This document shows, piece by piece, positions 7,849 to 15,899 of a DNA stretch of 31,405 nt. The stretch spans positions 1-31,405 of the forward strand of contig CALJKQ010000177.1 in assembly GCA_937973565.1 (NCBI GenBank), given 5' to 3'. The stretch is from an uncultured Saprospiraceae bacterium. GTDB taxonomy: Bacteria > Bacteroidota > Bacteroidia > Chitinophagales > Saprospiraceae. Every line of letters begins with the position of its first letter. Position 1 is the first letter of the stretch. The position numbers and the translations under genes were made by a program. Below the pieces are notes generated by a model. That model had not been told where the DNA came from. It saw only the letters and a list, made by a program, of their open reading frames with translations, and ran no database searches.

Positions 7849-10005
7849 TTATTCTTCGTCCAAAAGTTCAAATTCGAGTTTTCTTGAAAGCAGGTCTGCA
7901 TCCAGTAATTTAACCTTTACCAGGTCGCCCATCCTGTATTCGTGCCCCGTAATTTTGGACAATGCTCTTAGTTTTGATTCATCTACCTTGTAATGTCCAT
8001 GGAAATTGGCAAAGGGTATCAATCCTTCAGCCCCTGATTCCGGCAATTGTACAAAGATGCCCTTTTCTATCATACCTGAGATCTGAGCCTCAAAGACATC
8101 GCCGATATGGGCCATCATGTATTCAACCTGTTTGTATTTGACAGATTCTCTCTCGGCTTCTGCTGCCTTTACCTCCTGTCGTGAGATGTGTTTACATTTT
8201 TGTTCGAGGGTTTCAAGGTCTACTCGATAGATCGTTTCGTGCAGGTTTTGATACAAAATGCGGTGCGACAACACATCGCTGTATCTTCTGATGGGAGAGG
8301 TAAAGTGGGTGTAATAATCGAAAGCGAGCCCATAGTGGCCAATGTTTTTGGTACTGTATTCAGCCTTTGCCATGGTGCGAATGGCCAGCGGACTGAGGAC
8401 GCGAAAAGTGGGGTCGGACTCAATTTTTTTGGCCAGTTCATTGAAAGAAGCGGCAATGTTTTTGGGGCTGTCTACTTTCATGGCATAGCCCATTTCTTTG
8501 GCAAACAGCGCAAAATCCACCAGTTTTCCGGGATCGGGCATGTCGTGAACGCGGTAAACAAAGGGTATTTCGGGAATGGTTTTTTTGGCAATGAATTTGG
8601 CTACCGACCTGTTGGCCAGCAGCATAAAATCTTCGATGAGGAGGTGGGCATCTTTGCGTTCTTTTACGGTCATGCTCACCGGTTTTTTATTTTCATCCAA
8701 CACAAATTTTACCTCTTCGCTCTCAAAGTTTATGGCGCCGTTTTTGAATCTTTCTTTGCGCAGCTTATGGGCAATGGCGTTGATTTTTCTTAGCTCTTCA
8801 GCATGGTCACCTTCTCCGGTTTCGAGGCACTGTTGGGCCTCTTCGTAGGTGAATCTGCGGTCGGAGTGGATGAGGGTCTTGCCAAACCATTCGTTTGTTA
8901 TTTTGAATTTTTCATTGAAGGTAAAAACAGCTGAAAAGGTAAACTTATCTTCATGCGGATTGAGTGAACATAGGTCATTACTAAGTTTTTCAGGCAACAT
9001 GGGGAGCACGCGATCTACCAGGTAAACAGAGGTAGCCCGATCGTAGGCTTCTTTGTCGAGGGCAGAATTTTCTTTCAGAAAATGGGTCACATCGGCGATA
9101 TGGACACCGATCTCGATATCGCCATTTTCCAATACTTCGTAAGAAAGGGCGTCGTCAAAATCTTTGGCGGTGTCGGGGTCGATGGTAAAGGTGAGAACCT
9201 TTCGAAAATCCCTGCGTTCGCTGATGTCTTTTTTGGTAATGCGACCATCGATGGCCTCACTTTCGGCAATGACATTTTCGGGAAAATCCAGGTTGAAGCC
9301 GGAGCTGAGAAGGATGGACTGCATGGCCACTTCGTTGTCGTCAACTTCATGGAGGACGGAGGTGACTTCGCCCCAAATGGCTTTGTTTTGGCTGCCTCCC
9401 CAGCTGGTGACTTTGGCTACTACCTTATCACCGTCTTTGGCATCGTGCAGGTCTTCGGCCTTGATGAGTACTTCCGGAAAACGGGAAGCTGCATCGGGGA
9501 AGACGATGGAATAATGATGGAAGACCCGCAAAGTACCCAAAACATGGGTGAGTGAGCGGGTAATGACTTCAACAATTTTACCCTCGGGTCTTCTTTTGTT
9601 GCTGCGTTTGGGCACCTCCACTTTGACGATGTCGCGGTGCATGGCGTTGCCGGTATGCCTTTCGGGAACAAAGATGTCGTTTTCCATGCCGTCTACGATG
9701 ATGTAAGCTGCCCCTGTGCGAGTGAGGTCAACGCGACCGGTGAAATAGTCGTGATTCTTTGATTTAACGGCGAGGTTGATATTTTCTTTGTTCCACTGGA
9801 AGAAATCATCCTTGTGGTGTACGAGAAAAGATTTTCTGCCCAGGGATTTCAGCACGTGGAGTACCGAATCTTTGCTGTTGCTAATTTGCAGCTTATCGAT
9901 TATTTGTCTGGCGTTGTATTTTTTGGCCGGGTGAGCGGCAAAAAGATTGAGAGCCTGATTGCTGAGGTGGCCCGGTGACAGTTTTTTGCCTTTGTTGTTT
10001 TTCAT
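7849..10005 (-). CDS. rnr: Ribonuclease R (VacB/RNase II family 3'-5' exoribonuclease)
   Basis: 718 residues. The N-terminus has a winged-helix-like segment, then OB cold-shock domains (about 85-245), the RNB catalytic domain (about 265-590) with IDPDTAKDFDDALS carrying the Mg-binding D276, D282, D284 and D285, and a C-terminal S1 domain (about 635-715; IEKGIFVQLPESGAEGLI). RNase R degrades structured RNA processively from the 3' end and acts in rRNA and mRNA quality control. The ATG at 10005 follows the rhomboid stop by 21 bases, so it is probably cotranscribed from nadE or from an internal promoter I did not find. No long Lys-rich tail is present beyond the S1 domain. Confidence 0.95.
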   Translation of the reverse strand: MKNNKGKKLSPGHLSNQALNLFAAHPAKKYNARQIIDKLQISNSKDSVLHVLKSLGRKSFLVHHKDDFFQWNKENINLAVKSKNHDYFTGRVDLTRTGAAYIIVDGMENDIFVPERHTGNAMHRDIVKVEVPKRSNKRRPEGKIVEVITRSLTHVLGTLRVFHHYSIVFPDAASRFPEVLIKAEDLHDAKDGDKVVAKVTSWGGSQNKAIWGEVTSVLHEVDDNEVAMQSILLSSGFNLDFPENVIAESEAIDGRITKKDISERRDFRKVLTFTIDPDTAKDFDDALSYEVLENGDIEIGVHIADVTHFLKENSALDKEAYDRATSVYLVDRVLPMLPEKLSNDLCSLNPHEDKFTFSAVFTFNEKFKITNEWFGKTLIHSDRRFTYEEAQQCLETGEGDHAEELRKINAIAHKLRKERFKNGAINFESEEVKFVLDENKKPVSMTVKERKDAHLLIEDFMLLANRSVAKFIAKKTIPEIPFVYRVHDMPDPGKLVDFALFAKEMGYAMKVDSPKNIAASFNELAKKIESDPTFRVLSPLAIRTMAKAEYSTKNIGHYGLAFDYYTHFTSPIRRYSDVLSHRILYQNLHETIYRVDLETLEQKCKHISRQEVKAAEAERESVKYKQVEYMMAHIGDVFEAQISGMIEKGIFVQLPESGAEGLIPFANFHGHYKVDESKLRALSKITGHEYRMGDLVKVKLLDADLLSRKLEFELLDEE

Positions 10006-10026
10006 GAGATATAATTGAATATAAAA

Positions 10027-10776
10027 TCAGGGATGGTCTGTATAACGATCCCTATACATAACGGCTTTGATTGCCGGCTTGTTTTTGAAATAAAGAGCAG
10101 CGACCACGCCAAAGGCAAAGCCACCGATGTGAGCCCACCAGGCAACACCGGATTCGGCCTGTGCCGCCAGTTCGCTGGTTGAGCCCATGCCCGAGATGAG
10201 TTGTTGGGCAAACCAAAGTCCCAGGAAAACCCACGCAGAGATGTAAAAGCTCGAAAAAAAGATCAGCACCAGCACCTTCACTTTGGATGAAGGAAAGAGC
10301 ATGAGGTAGGCCCCCATTACCGCAGATATGGCTCCGCTAGCCCCCAATGAAGGAATGAAGGTGGCGCAGACCGGGTTGGTTTCGCAGCCATCACAAGGCA
10401 CGCAACAAGGGACTACATCAGATGTTGGTGTGCCCAGATAAATATGAGCTAGGCTTGCGATGATGCCTCCGCCCAGGTAAAAGAGCAGAAAACGAAAGTT
10501 TCCAATTACAGCTTCGATGTTGTCGGCAAAGACCCAAAGGAAGAGGAGGTTGCCAAAGATGTGCATATAGCTGCCGTGCATAAATAAGCTCGTCAAAAGG
10601 GTATATAAACTGCGACCGGAACGTATTTCATCCGGGATTACGCTCAACTCGCAGATGAGGTTGCCCGGTATGGAGAGTTGAATGGCAAAGATGATGATGT
10701 TGATGACGATGAATGCATAGGAAAAGATGGGTTTGTGCCCTCCTTTTACCTGTGTATCGCCAATCGGAAAAATCAT
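10027..10776 (-). CDS. Rhomboid-family intramembrane serine protease
   Basis: 249 residues with six or so membrane segments. The catalytic dyad is Ser147 in GASGAISAVMGAY and His216 in WWAHIGGFAFG. H72 and N76 (HIFGNLLFLW) match the conserved second-segment HxxxN that forms the oxyanion site. Rhomboids cleave transmembrane substrates within the inner membrane. Unusual here is a cysteine-rich loop immediately before the active-site serine (C124, C125, C128, C131, C137). The start ATG at 10776 lies 3 bases after the stop of the upstream deacylase gene, implying translational coupling. Confidence 0.9.
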   Translation of the reverse strand: MIFPIGDTQVKGGHKPIFSYAFIVINIIIFAIQLSIPGNLICELSVIPDEIRSGRSLYTLLTSLFMHGSYMHIFGNLLFLWVFADNIEAVIGNFRFLLFYLGGGIIASLAHIYLGTPTSDVVPCCVPCDGCETNPVCATFIPSLGASGAISAVMGAYLMLFPSSKVKVLVLIFFSSFYISAWVFLGLWFAQQLISGMGSTSELAAQAESGVAWWAHIGGFAFGVVAALYFKNKPAIKAVMYRDRYTDHP

Positions 10777-10779
10777 TAT

Positions 10780-11757
10780 CTACTTTTTAATGCTTACAAA
10801 GTTAGTCATTTCACCGGCTAGTGGGGAAAGTGCTTCTTCGACTATGAGAAAAAAGCCATCTTCGCCCATTTTTTGATAAAAGGGCATAAGGATCATGGCA
10901 TCCTGCGGGCAGCGCACTTCGACCCCACCATCATAAGCCAGCAGCTGATGGGCTGATACTTTGTCAAAGCTTTTAAAGCCCGGCAGCATTTCAAATTGAC
11001 CTGAGTGTTGGATGCTGTATTTGCCGATGAGTCTGTTGACCTTGGGTAGGTTTTGAGAGAAATTGATCAGAATTTCGTCGTGTTTATTTTCTACATCGTG
11101 GGCGTTGACACAGCCGATGGTACGCATGCAATTGATGATGGCTGCCACCCCTCTGTAGACGCTCTCAGGGTCTTCGTGCTGACCGCATTCAAAAGCGATG
11201 GCAGTAGTAGGGATGCCCATGTTTTTACCATCAAAAAAGTGGATAGATGAACCGGAAATATTATCGAGCATGCCTCTGATTACAGGTGCATGCAATTCAA
11301 TGGCCATGCGGATACTCATCGGGTCTTCGGAAGTAATGGAAAAGATGCCGCCGTGGGCAGAAGTAGTATGGAGGTCGAGTACAATGATTTCTTTGGGTTG
11401 GTGGTTTTCGATTTCAACCCTCAATGCCCGGATGATGGATAGCATTTCGATTTGTTCGGAGCTGAGTTGAGAAGCCGGCATGTCTTTGATGATCTGGTAG
11501 GTGTCAAAAGACCACGAACGATTGAGGTCCTTGTCGATGAACCTCAATTTTTGGCTAAATGCCTCAAGATTGCCTATGAGTCCCAGGAGGGTGCCTCTGA
11601 ATTCAAAATGCGGTTTGATTTTCTTTTCTCTTTCGAGCAATTCTATCACAGTGTGAATGGCTTCTACGCCTGCCGGCTCATTGCCATGCATAGCACCGAT
11701 GGCCACCAGTAGCGGGCCATCGGTGTTTTGACTGTATCTTCCTATTACACGATCCAA
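10780..11757 (-). CDS. Succinylglutamate desuccinylase/aspartoacylase family Zn-dependent deacylase
   Basis: 325 residues. The AstE/AspA-type zinc carboxypeptidase fold is shown by H24 and E27 (GAMHGNEPAG), H130 (LDLHTTSAHGG) as third zinc ligand, DLNRSW substrate-binding Asn-Arg (N79-R80), and the catalytic Glu190 in AIAFECGQHE. Members hydrolyse N-acyl amino acids or related amides; the specific substrate cannot be read from sequence. The start is TTG at 11757 (TTG GAT CGT), the only start before the active-site motif, placed 6 bases after the lipoprotein stop. It is in the middle of the nadE-rnr run. Confidence 0.85.
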   Translation of the reverse strand: MDRVIGRYSQNTDGPLLVAIGAMHGNEPAGVEAIHTVIELLEREKKIKPHFEFRGTLLGLIGNLEAFSQKLRFIDKDLNRSWSFDTYQIIKDMPASQLSSEQIEMLSIIRALRVEIENHQPKEIIVLDLHTTSAHGGIFSITSEDPMSIRMAIELHAPVIRGMLDNISGSSIHFFDGKNMGIPTTAIAFECGQHEDPESVYRGVAAIINCMRTIGCVNAHDVENKHDEILINFSQNLPKVNRLIGKYSIQHSGQFEMLPGFKSFDKVSAHQLLAYDGGVEVRCPQDAMILMPFYQKMGEDGFFLIVEEALSPLAGEMTNFVSIKK

Positions 11758-11763
11758 ATGGGC

Positions 11764-12168
11764 TTATTTGGTGAAGATGAGCACCACTCCTTTGATGTCG
11801 CCAGCCTGAGGTACATCAAAGGCAAAACTCTGCTTGTTTTTTTCATCTTCAACACGGGTCCATTTTTCTTCATCGCTGGCTCCCGGATTGAGGGTGAGCG
11901 TGTTTTCATCAGCGGTGAAATTGAAATTGCCTTCCAGCGAGTACTCTGTATTACCCACAACATAAGAAATATCAATGCTGCCGGTTTTGTCTGAATTGAA
12001 TTTCAGGGAGCCGCTCACCGGGCCTGAAGAAGCGCCATCGACGGTAGAAGAGCTCAGGGTATAATTACCGGTAAGGTTGGCGTAGGGATCATCATCCTGA
12101 CAAGAGATCAAAGAAAGTGAAAACAAAAACAGCAAGGCAAGAAGGGGTAAGGGTCTAAAAATTTTCAT
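11764..12168 (-). CDS. Small lipoprotein, lipocalin-like domain possible
   Basis: 134 residues with a lipoprotein signal peptide: MKIFRPLPLLALLFLFSLS then ISC with C23 as lipidated residue, followed by acidic QDDD, a surface-type retention signal reported in Bacteroidetes. The mature part is beta-rich with regular strands (LTGNYTLSSSTVDG, GSLKFNSDKTGSIDISY, NTLTLNPG, KGVVLIFTK). This resembles the short META/lipocalin-like lipoproteins of this phylum. No function is assigned. It is cotranscribed between nadE (27 bases) and the deacylase (6 bases). Confidence 0.8.
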   Translation of the reverse strand: MKIFRPLPLLALLFLFSLSLISCQDDDPYANLTGNYTLSSSTVDGASSGPVSGSLKFNSDKTGSIDISYVVGNTEYSLEGNFNFTADENTLTLNPGASDEEKWTRVEDEKNKQSFAFDVPQAGDIKGVVLIFTK

Positions 12169-12195
12169 TATTATGTTGAATTATTGATTACGTGA

Positions 12196-13833
12196 TTATG
12201 AAAGGTATTTTCCTACGATGGGCATGCGTCTGCCACTGCCAAAGGCTTTGGGGCTTACCCGAAGCACAGGGGCGGTCTGGTGTCTCTTGAATTCACTGGT
12301 ATTGACCAGCTTCAGCACGCGTTTGACGGTAGCTTCGTCATAGCCCATAGCAATGATGTCCTGCGGGTCGCGGCGCATTTCTATGTATTCATAGAGAATC
12401 GGATCCAGGACATCGTAAGGTGGCAGCGAATCTGAATCCTTTTGATTGGGTCTCAGTTCTGCTGAGGGTGGTTTTTGGATGGTATTGAGGGGGATAATTT
12501 CTTCTTCGCGGTTGATGTAAGCAGCCAGTTTATAGATTTCGGTCTTATAGACATCGCCCAGGACGGAGATGCCGCCGCACAGGTCTCCGTATAAGGTGCC
12601 ATAGCCTACAGCCATTTCACTTTTATTGGTAGTATTTAGAAGGATGTTGCCAAACTTGTTGGATACGGCCATGTTGAGGATGCCTCTGACCCTGGCCTGG
12701 ATATTTTCTTCTGTAACATTGAAAGGAAGGTCTCCAAACAAGGGTTGAAGTTCTGTCATAAATGCATCGTACATGCCTTTTATGGGAATGACATCATAGC
12801 CTATGCCCAGTTTTTTGGCCAGGGCTACCGCATCATTGACACTGTGATCAGAAGAATACTGCGAAGGCATGAGGAGGACTCTCACATTGTCGGCACCGAG
12901 GGCTTTTGTGGCAAGCACGGCTGTAATGGCAGAGTCGATGCCACCCGACAGTCCGAGGACAGCTTTGGAAAGTCCCAGTTTGGAAAAATAATCTTTGATG
13001 CCCAGTACAAGTGCATCATGGATGAGTTGAATTTTGTCCCGTTGCTGTTCGCGGTTGACTCCTCCTTTGATGACTTCGTCCAGATCGTACTGTCTGATAT
13101 CTTCGCGGAAGTAGGGCATTTCATCAAAAATATTGCCATCAGGCGAAGAAACGAGGCTACCACCGTCGAAAATGAGTTCGGTTTGGGCGCCTACATGGTT
13201 GACATAAAACATGGGAATTTTATAGCGATCCATGTTGGCCTTTACAATGGCCATTCGGCTATTTGCGTGGTTGTAGTTGAATGGTGAGGCAGATGCATTG
13301 ATGATAAAGTCGGGCTTATGTGACATCATACGATCGCAGGGAACCACGGTGTACATGGGGTCGTTGGTGCCTACGTCCCAGATGTCTTCGCAGACCGTGA
13401 GGGCAATTTTTTTGCCTTTAAATTCCACTACACCCCATTCCCTGGCGGGTTCAAAATGGCGGTATTCATCGAATACATCGTAGGTAGGCAGAAGTGTTTT
13501 GTGCTGGACATATTTAATTTCCCTTTCATGGAGGAAAAGCACCGAATTGTGCAAATTTTTGCCTTCTGCATCCGGATTTTTGGTTGGGCTGCCCAGCACG
13601 ATGGCGATGTCATTTGTTTCTTCCAGCAGCCGGTCTACACATTTATAAGCCAGCTGGATAAAGTCATCAAATTCCAAGAAGTCGCGGGGAGGGTAGCCAC
13701 AGGTAGCCAGCTCTCCAAAGCAGACGATGTCGGATCCTTGCGACTTTGCAATGGCTACGGCCTCCAGCATTTTTTGCAGGTTTCCATCGAAGTTACCTAT
13801 GTGGTGATTGATTTGGGCCAGGGAGATTTTCAC
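12196..13833 (-). CDS. nadE: Glutamine-dependent NAD+ synthetase
   Basis: 545 residues, the two-domain bacterial form. The N-terminal nitrilase-like glutaminase keeps its triad E41 (FGELATCGYP), K112 (HKTLLPTYDVFDE) and C148 (LTVCEDIWD). The C-terminal ATP-pyrophosphatase domain has the P-loop SGGIDS (295-300) and GTLYGDLCGGISVLGDVYKTE. It converts nicotinate adenine dinucleotide to NAD using ATP and glutamine-derived ammonia. The start is GTG at 13833. A TATCTTTG box lies about 50 bases upstream, and a GATTAAA-AA-TTTAATC near-palindrome sits at the predicted transcript start. First gene of the six-gene minus-strand run. Confidence 0.95.
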   Translation of the reverse strand: MKISLAQINHHIGNFDGNLQKMLEAVAIAKSQGSDIVCFGELATCGYPPRDFLEFDDFIQLAYKCVDRLLEETNDIAIVLGSPTKNPDAEGKNLHNSVLFLHEREIKYVQHKTLLPTYDVFDEYRHFEPAREWGVVEFKGKKIALTVCEDIWDVGTNDPMYTVVPCDRMMSHKPDFIINASASPFNYNHANSRMAIVKANMDRYKIPMFYVNHVGAQTELIFDGGSLVSSPDGNIFDEMPYFREDIRQYDLDEVIKGGVNREQQRDKIQLIHDALVLGIKDYFSKLGLSKAVLGLSGGIDSAITAVLATKALGADNVRVLLMPSQYSSDHSVNDAVALAKKLGIGYDVIPIKGMYDAFMTELQPLFGDLPFNVTEENIQARVRGILNMAVSNKFGNILLNTTNKSEMAVGYGTLYGDLCGGISVLGDVYKTEIYKLAAYINREEEIIPLNTIQKPPSAELRPNQKDSDSLPPYDVLDPILYEYIEMRRDPQDIIAMGYDEATVKRVLKLVNTSEFKRHQTAPVLRVSPKAFGSGRRMPIVGKYLS

Positions 13834-13860
13834 GGTATGAATTTATAGTCGATTAAGGCA

Positions 13861-13876
13861 GATTAAAAATTTAATC
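13861..13876. promoter_or_regulatory. Near-palindrome GATTAAA-N2-TTTAATC, possible operator
   Basis: Seven-base perfect arms separated by AA, lying immediately downstream of the nadE -7 box, where a repressor would block initiation or early elongation. It is AT-rich, so chance occurrence cannot be excluded. Confidence 0.3.
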
Positions 13877-13883
13877 TTATGGC

Positions 13884-13891
13884 CAAAGATA
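13884..13891 (-). promoter_or_regulatory. -7 box upstream of nadE
   Basis: Minus strand TATCTTTG, a perfect TAnnTTTG. No clear TTTG is found 17-20 bases further upstream. It should start the nadE transcript near 13877, next to the near-palindrome at 13861-13876. Confidence 0.5.
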
Positions 13892-13969
13892 TCAAAAAAT
13901 GAGGCGATTTTTAATTGATTTCAATATTACCTACAACACAAATAAGCCTCAGGAGTTCTGCTTTTTAAC

Positions 13970-13977
13970 TATCTTTG
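13970..13977 (+). promoter_or_regulatory. -7 box of dnaX
   Basis: TATCTTTG sits 20 bases before the TTG at 13998. This placement, inside the longer open frame that begins at 13899, supports the later start for dnaX. No good -33 TTTG is visible. Confidence 0.5.
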
Positions 13978-13997
13978 TGGCTCTTAAAAAAGGACTT

Positions 13998-15748
13998 TTG
14001 AGCAAATTTGTAGTTTCTGCACGTAAATACAGGCCGGTGCGTTTTGAAGACGTCATCGGGCAGAACCATATTGCCAGAACCTTACAAAATGCCATTCAGA
14101 CAGATCAGCTGGCGCATGCCTTTTTGTTTTGTGGTCCCCGGGGTGTGGGTAAAACCACCTGTGCCAGGATTTTGGCCAAGGTGATCAACTGCGAAAATCC
14201 GGTCAATAAAGTAGAACCCTGCAACGAGTGTTCTTCGTGCAAGTCGTTTAATGAAAATGCGTCCTTCAATATATTTGAGCTGGATGCAGCCTCCAACAAC
14301 AGTGTTGAACATATTCGTACCCTGATCGAACAGGTGCGCTATCAACCCCAGCATGGCAGTCATAAGGTGTTTATCATAGACGAGGTTCACATGCTCTCGA
14401 CCCAGGCTTTTAATGCATTTTTGAAAACCCTGGAAGAACCCCCTCCTTATGCCATTTTTATTTTGGCAACCACGGAGAAACACAAAATCATACCTACGAT
14501 CCTTTCGCGTTGTCAAATATTTGATTTTAAGCGCATTCAGCCTTCAGATATTGTCCTTCAGCTGGAAAAAATATGTAAAGAAGAACACAGAGAAGCCGAA
14601 GCAGAGGCCTTGCACCAGATTGCGGTAAAAGCAGATGGCGGCATGCGGGATGCGCTTTCTATTTTTGATAAAGTTGCGGGTGCATCCGGTGAAAAAATTA
14701 CCTATAAGGATGTAATCTCCAACCTCAATATTCTGGATTATGAGTACTATTTCAGGATGGTAGATGCTTTTTTGAAGTGCGATCTGCCGGCTGTGCTCAA
14801 TATCCTTGATGAGGTGGTGCGCAATGGCTTCGATACCGAAAGCTTTGTACAAGGTTTGGCAGAACATTTCCGCGAATTACTGGTGGCCAAAGATGTCAAT
14901 ACCATTGGACTGATGGAGTGCAGCGAAGCGGTTCGACAGCGATATTTCAACCAGGCTTCGCTTGCTGAAGAGGGCTTTGTGCTCACTGCTTTGCAAATTC
15001 TGAACACCTGCGATCTTACGTTGGGAAGGGCCGCCAATAAGCGCCTTCATACTGAAATTGCCCTGAGTAAAATCTGCTATGCCAAACAAGCCTATGCCGC
15101 AGACTTTTTTGCAGGTCAGGCTGATGCCATTAAAAAAAAAATGACGTAGGCCAGCAGGAAGACGTTCAACCCTTACCTTCTTTTCCTGCCAATGTCGAAA
15201 CGGTAAAATCAGAGCCGCTTCCAAGCCCCAAAACAGAAGTAAAACCCAAGGTTGCCGATCTTCCCAAAGAAAATGGTAGTCAGCTGGTAAACACGCCCGG
15301 ACTTACGAGTGCCGACAAGATCAGGGAAGCCATTCGAAAAGAACAGGCCAGTAAGAAGGCAGCAGAGCAGAATATTACCGAAGATGCCATTGCTGCCACT
15401 TTTAAGGCGTATGCTGATAGACATTCCTCCAAGAGTACACGCACTGCTTTGATGAATACACTTATCAGGTTGGAAGGTAAAACCATACATGTGGCCGTAC
15501 CTACCTTGTTTATCAAAGAGCAGGTTTTACATGAGACAGACCTTATTGCAGAGATCCGGAGTCTTTTCCATGCCGAAGATTTGGTACTGTCGGTGGATGT
15601 GAAAAAGGAAATGTTTCCTGAGTATGAAGAACTTTCAGCTGTTAAACCAAAGCTGAGTTCCAGGGAAATTTATCAGAAAATGGTTGCCAAAAACCCGGTA
15701 CTCAAAGATTTGGTGGTGACATTGGGTCTTAAACCTGAGGGAGAATAG
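13998..15748 (+). CDS. dnaX: DNA polymerase III subunits gamma/tau, full length by -1 shift
   Basis: The clamp-loader ATPase gene. The start is TTG at 13998, giving the family N-terminus MSKFVVSARKYRPVRFEDVIGQ; the extra 33 codons back to ATG 13899 overlap the promoter box and look unrelated. Walker A GPRGVGKT (46-53), zinc cysteines C65, C75, C78, C81, DEVH (128-131) and the SRC box (ILSRCQ) are intact. Frame 0 stops at 15149 (383 residues, ending KKKMT), immediately after a run of ten A. Shifting -1 there opens a frame with no stop to 15748, giving about 583 residues, the usual length of Bacteroidetes DnaX. The tau part carries a Pro/Lys-rich linker and a C-terminal domain. Either programmed slippage gives gamma and tau, or the A-run is miscounted. 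Confidence 0.9.
15132..15141 (+). other. Slippery run of ten A in dnaX
   Basis: ATT is followed by ten A and then TGACGTAGG. In frame 0 this reads AAA AAA AAA ATG ACG TAG; in the -1 frame it continues AAT GAC GTA GGC. A runs of this length allow polymerase or ribosome slippage, as known for dnaX of Thermus thermophilus and E. coli. Downstream, GCAGGAAGA (15154-15162) can pair with TTTTCCTGC (15181-15189), a 9-bp stem with one G-T wobble, 12 bases after the run. Confidence 0.75.
15137..15748 (+). CDS. dnaX: tau-specific C-terminal region of DnaX in the -1 frame
   Basis: Read from the slippery run, this frame encodes about 203 residues. First comes a Pro/Lys/Glu-rich linker (NDVGQQEDVQPLPSF and on). 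From about 15320 a structured domain follows: DKIREAIRKEQ, then TALMNTLIRLEGKTIHV and IKEQVLHETDLIAEIRSLF, ending KNPVLKDLVVTLGLKPEGE. The final NP-x-LKDL-x-x-x-LGL pattern is the standard DnaX C-terminus in Bacteroidetes. An automatic gene caller would report only 15449-15748 as a separate hypothetical protein, which would be an error. Confidence 0.8.
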   Translation, partial: KNDVGQQEDVQPLPSFPANVETVKSEPLPSPKTEVKPKVADLPKENGSQLVNTPGLTSADKIREAIRKEQASKKAAEQNITEDAIAATFKAYADRHSSKSTRTALMNTLIRLEGKTIHVAVPTLFIKEQVLHETDLIAEIRSLFHAEDLVLSVDVKKEMFPEYEELSAVKPKLSSREIYQKMVAKNPVLKDLVVTLGLKPEGE

Positions 15749-15825
15749 GACAAATATTTTCTGCCAATATGTATAAAACAATGGTCAGCACGAACTTGTG
15801 TTAAATTGGGTGAAGCCCCTATTTC

Positions 15826-15839
15826 TGGCAGGTCTGCCA
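15826..15839. promoter_or_regulatory. Operator-like palindrome TGGCAG-GT-CTGCCA
   Basis: Six-base perfect arms with a 2-base centre, located at the -33 position relative to the TATTTTTG box at 15849. A further CTGCCAA half-site occurs at 15761-15767. Its position fits a repressor or activator site for the E2 gene. Confidence 0.35.
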
Positions 15840-15848
15840 AATTTTTAG

Positions 15849-15856
15849 TATTTTTG
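15849..15856 (+). promoter_or_regulatory. -7 box of the E2 operon
   Basis: TATTTTTG matches TAnnTTTG and lies 43 bases before the E2 ATG. The -33 position is occupied by the TGGCAG palindrome rather than TTTG. Confidence 0.45.
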
Positions 15857-15899
15857 CAGCAACTAACCAAATTAAATTTACTTTTTCAATCATTTTCAG

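Noticed and set aside
8188..8793. 201-codon plus-strand open frame opposite rnr
   Set aside because: Antisense to the RNB domain of RNase R, with no start context or domain.
15449..15748. Separate hypothetical protein downstream of dnaX
   Set aside because: It is the C-terminal end of the same -1 frame that begins at the slippery run and carries the DnaX C-terminal pattern.
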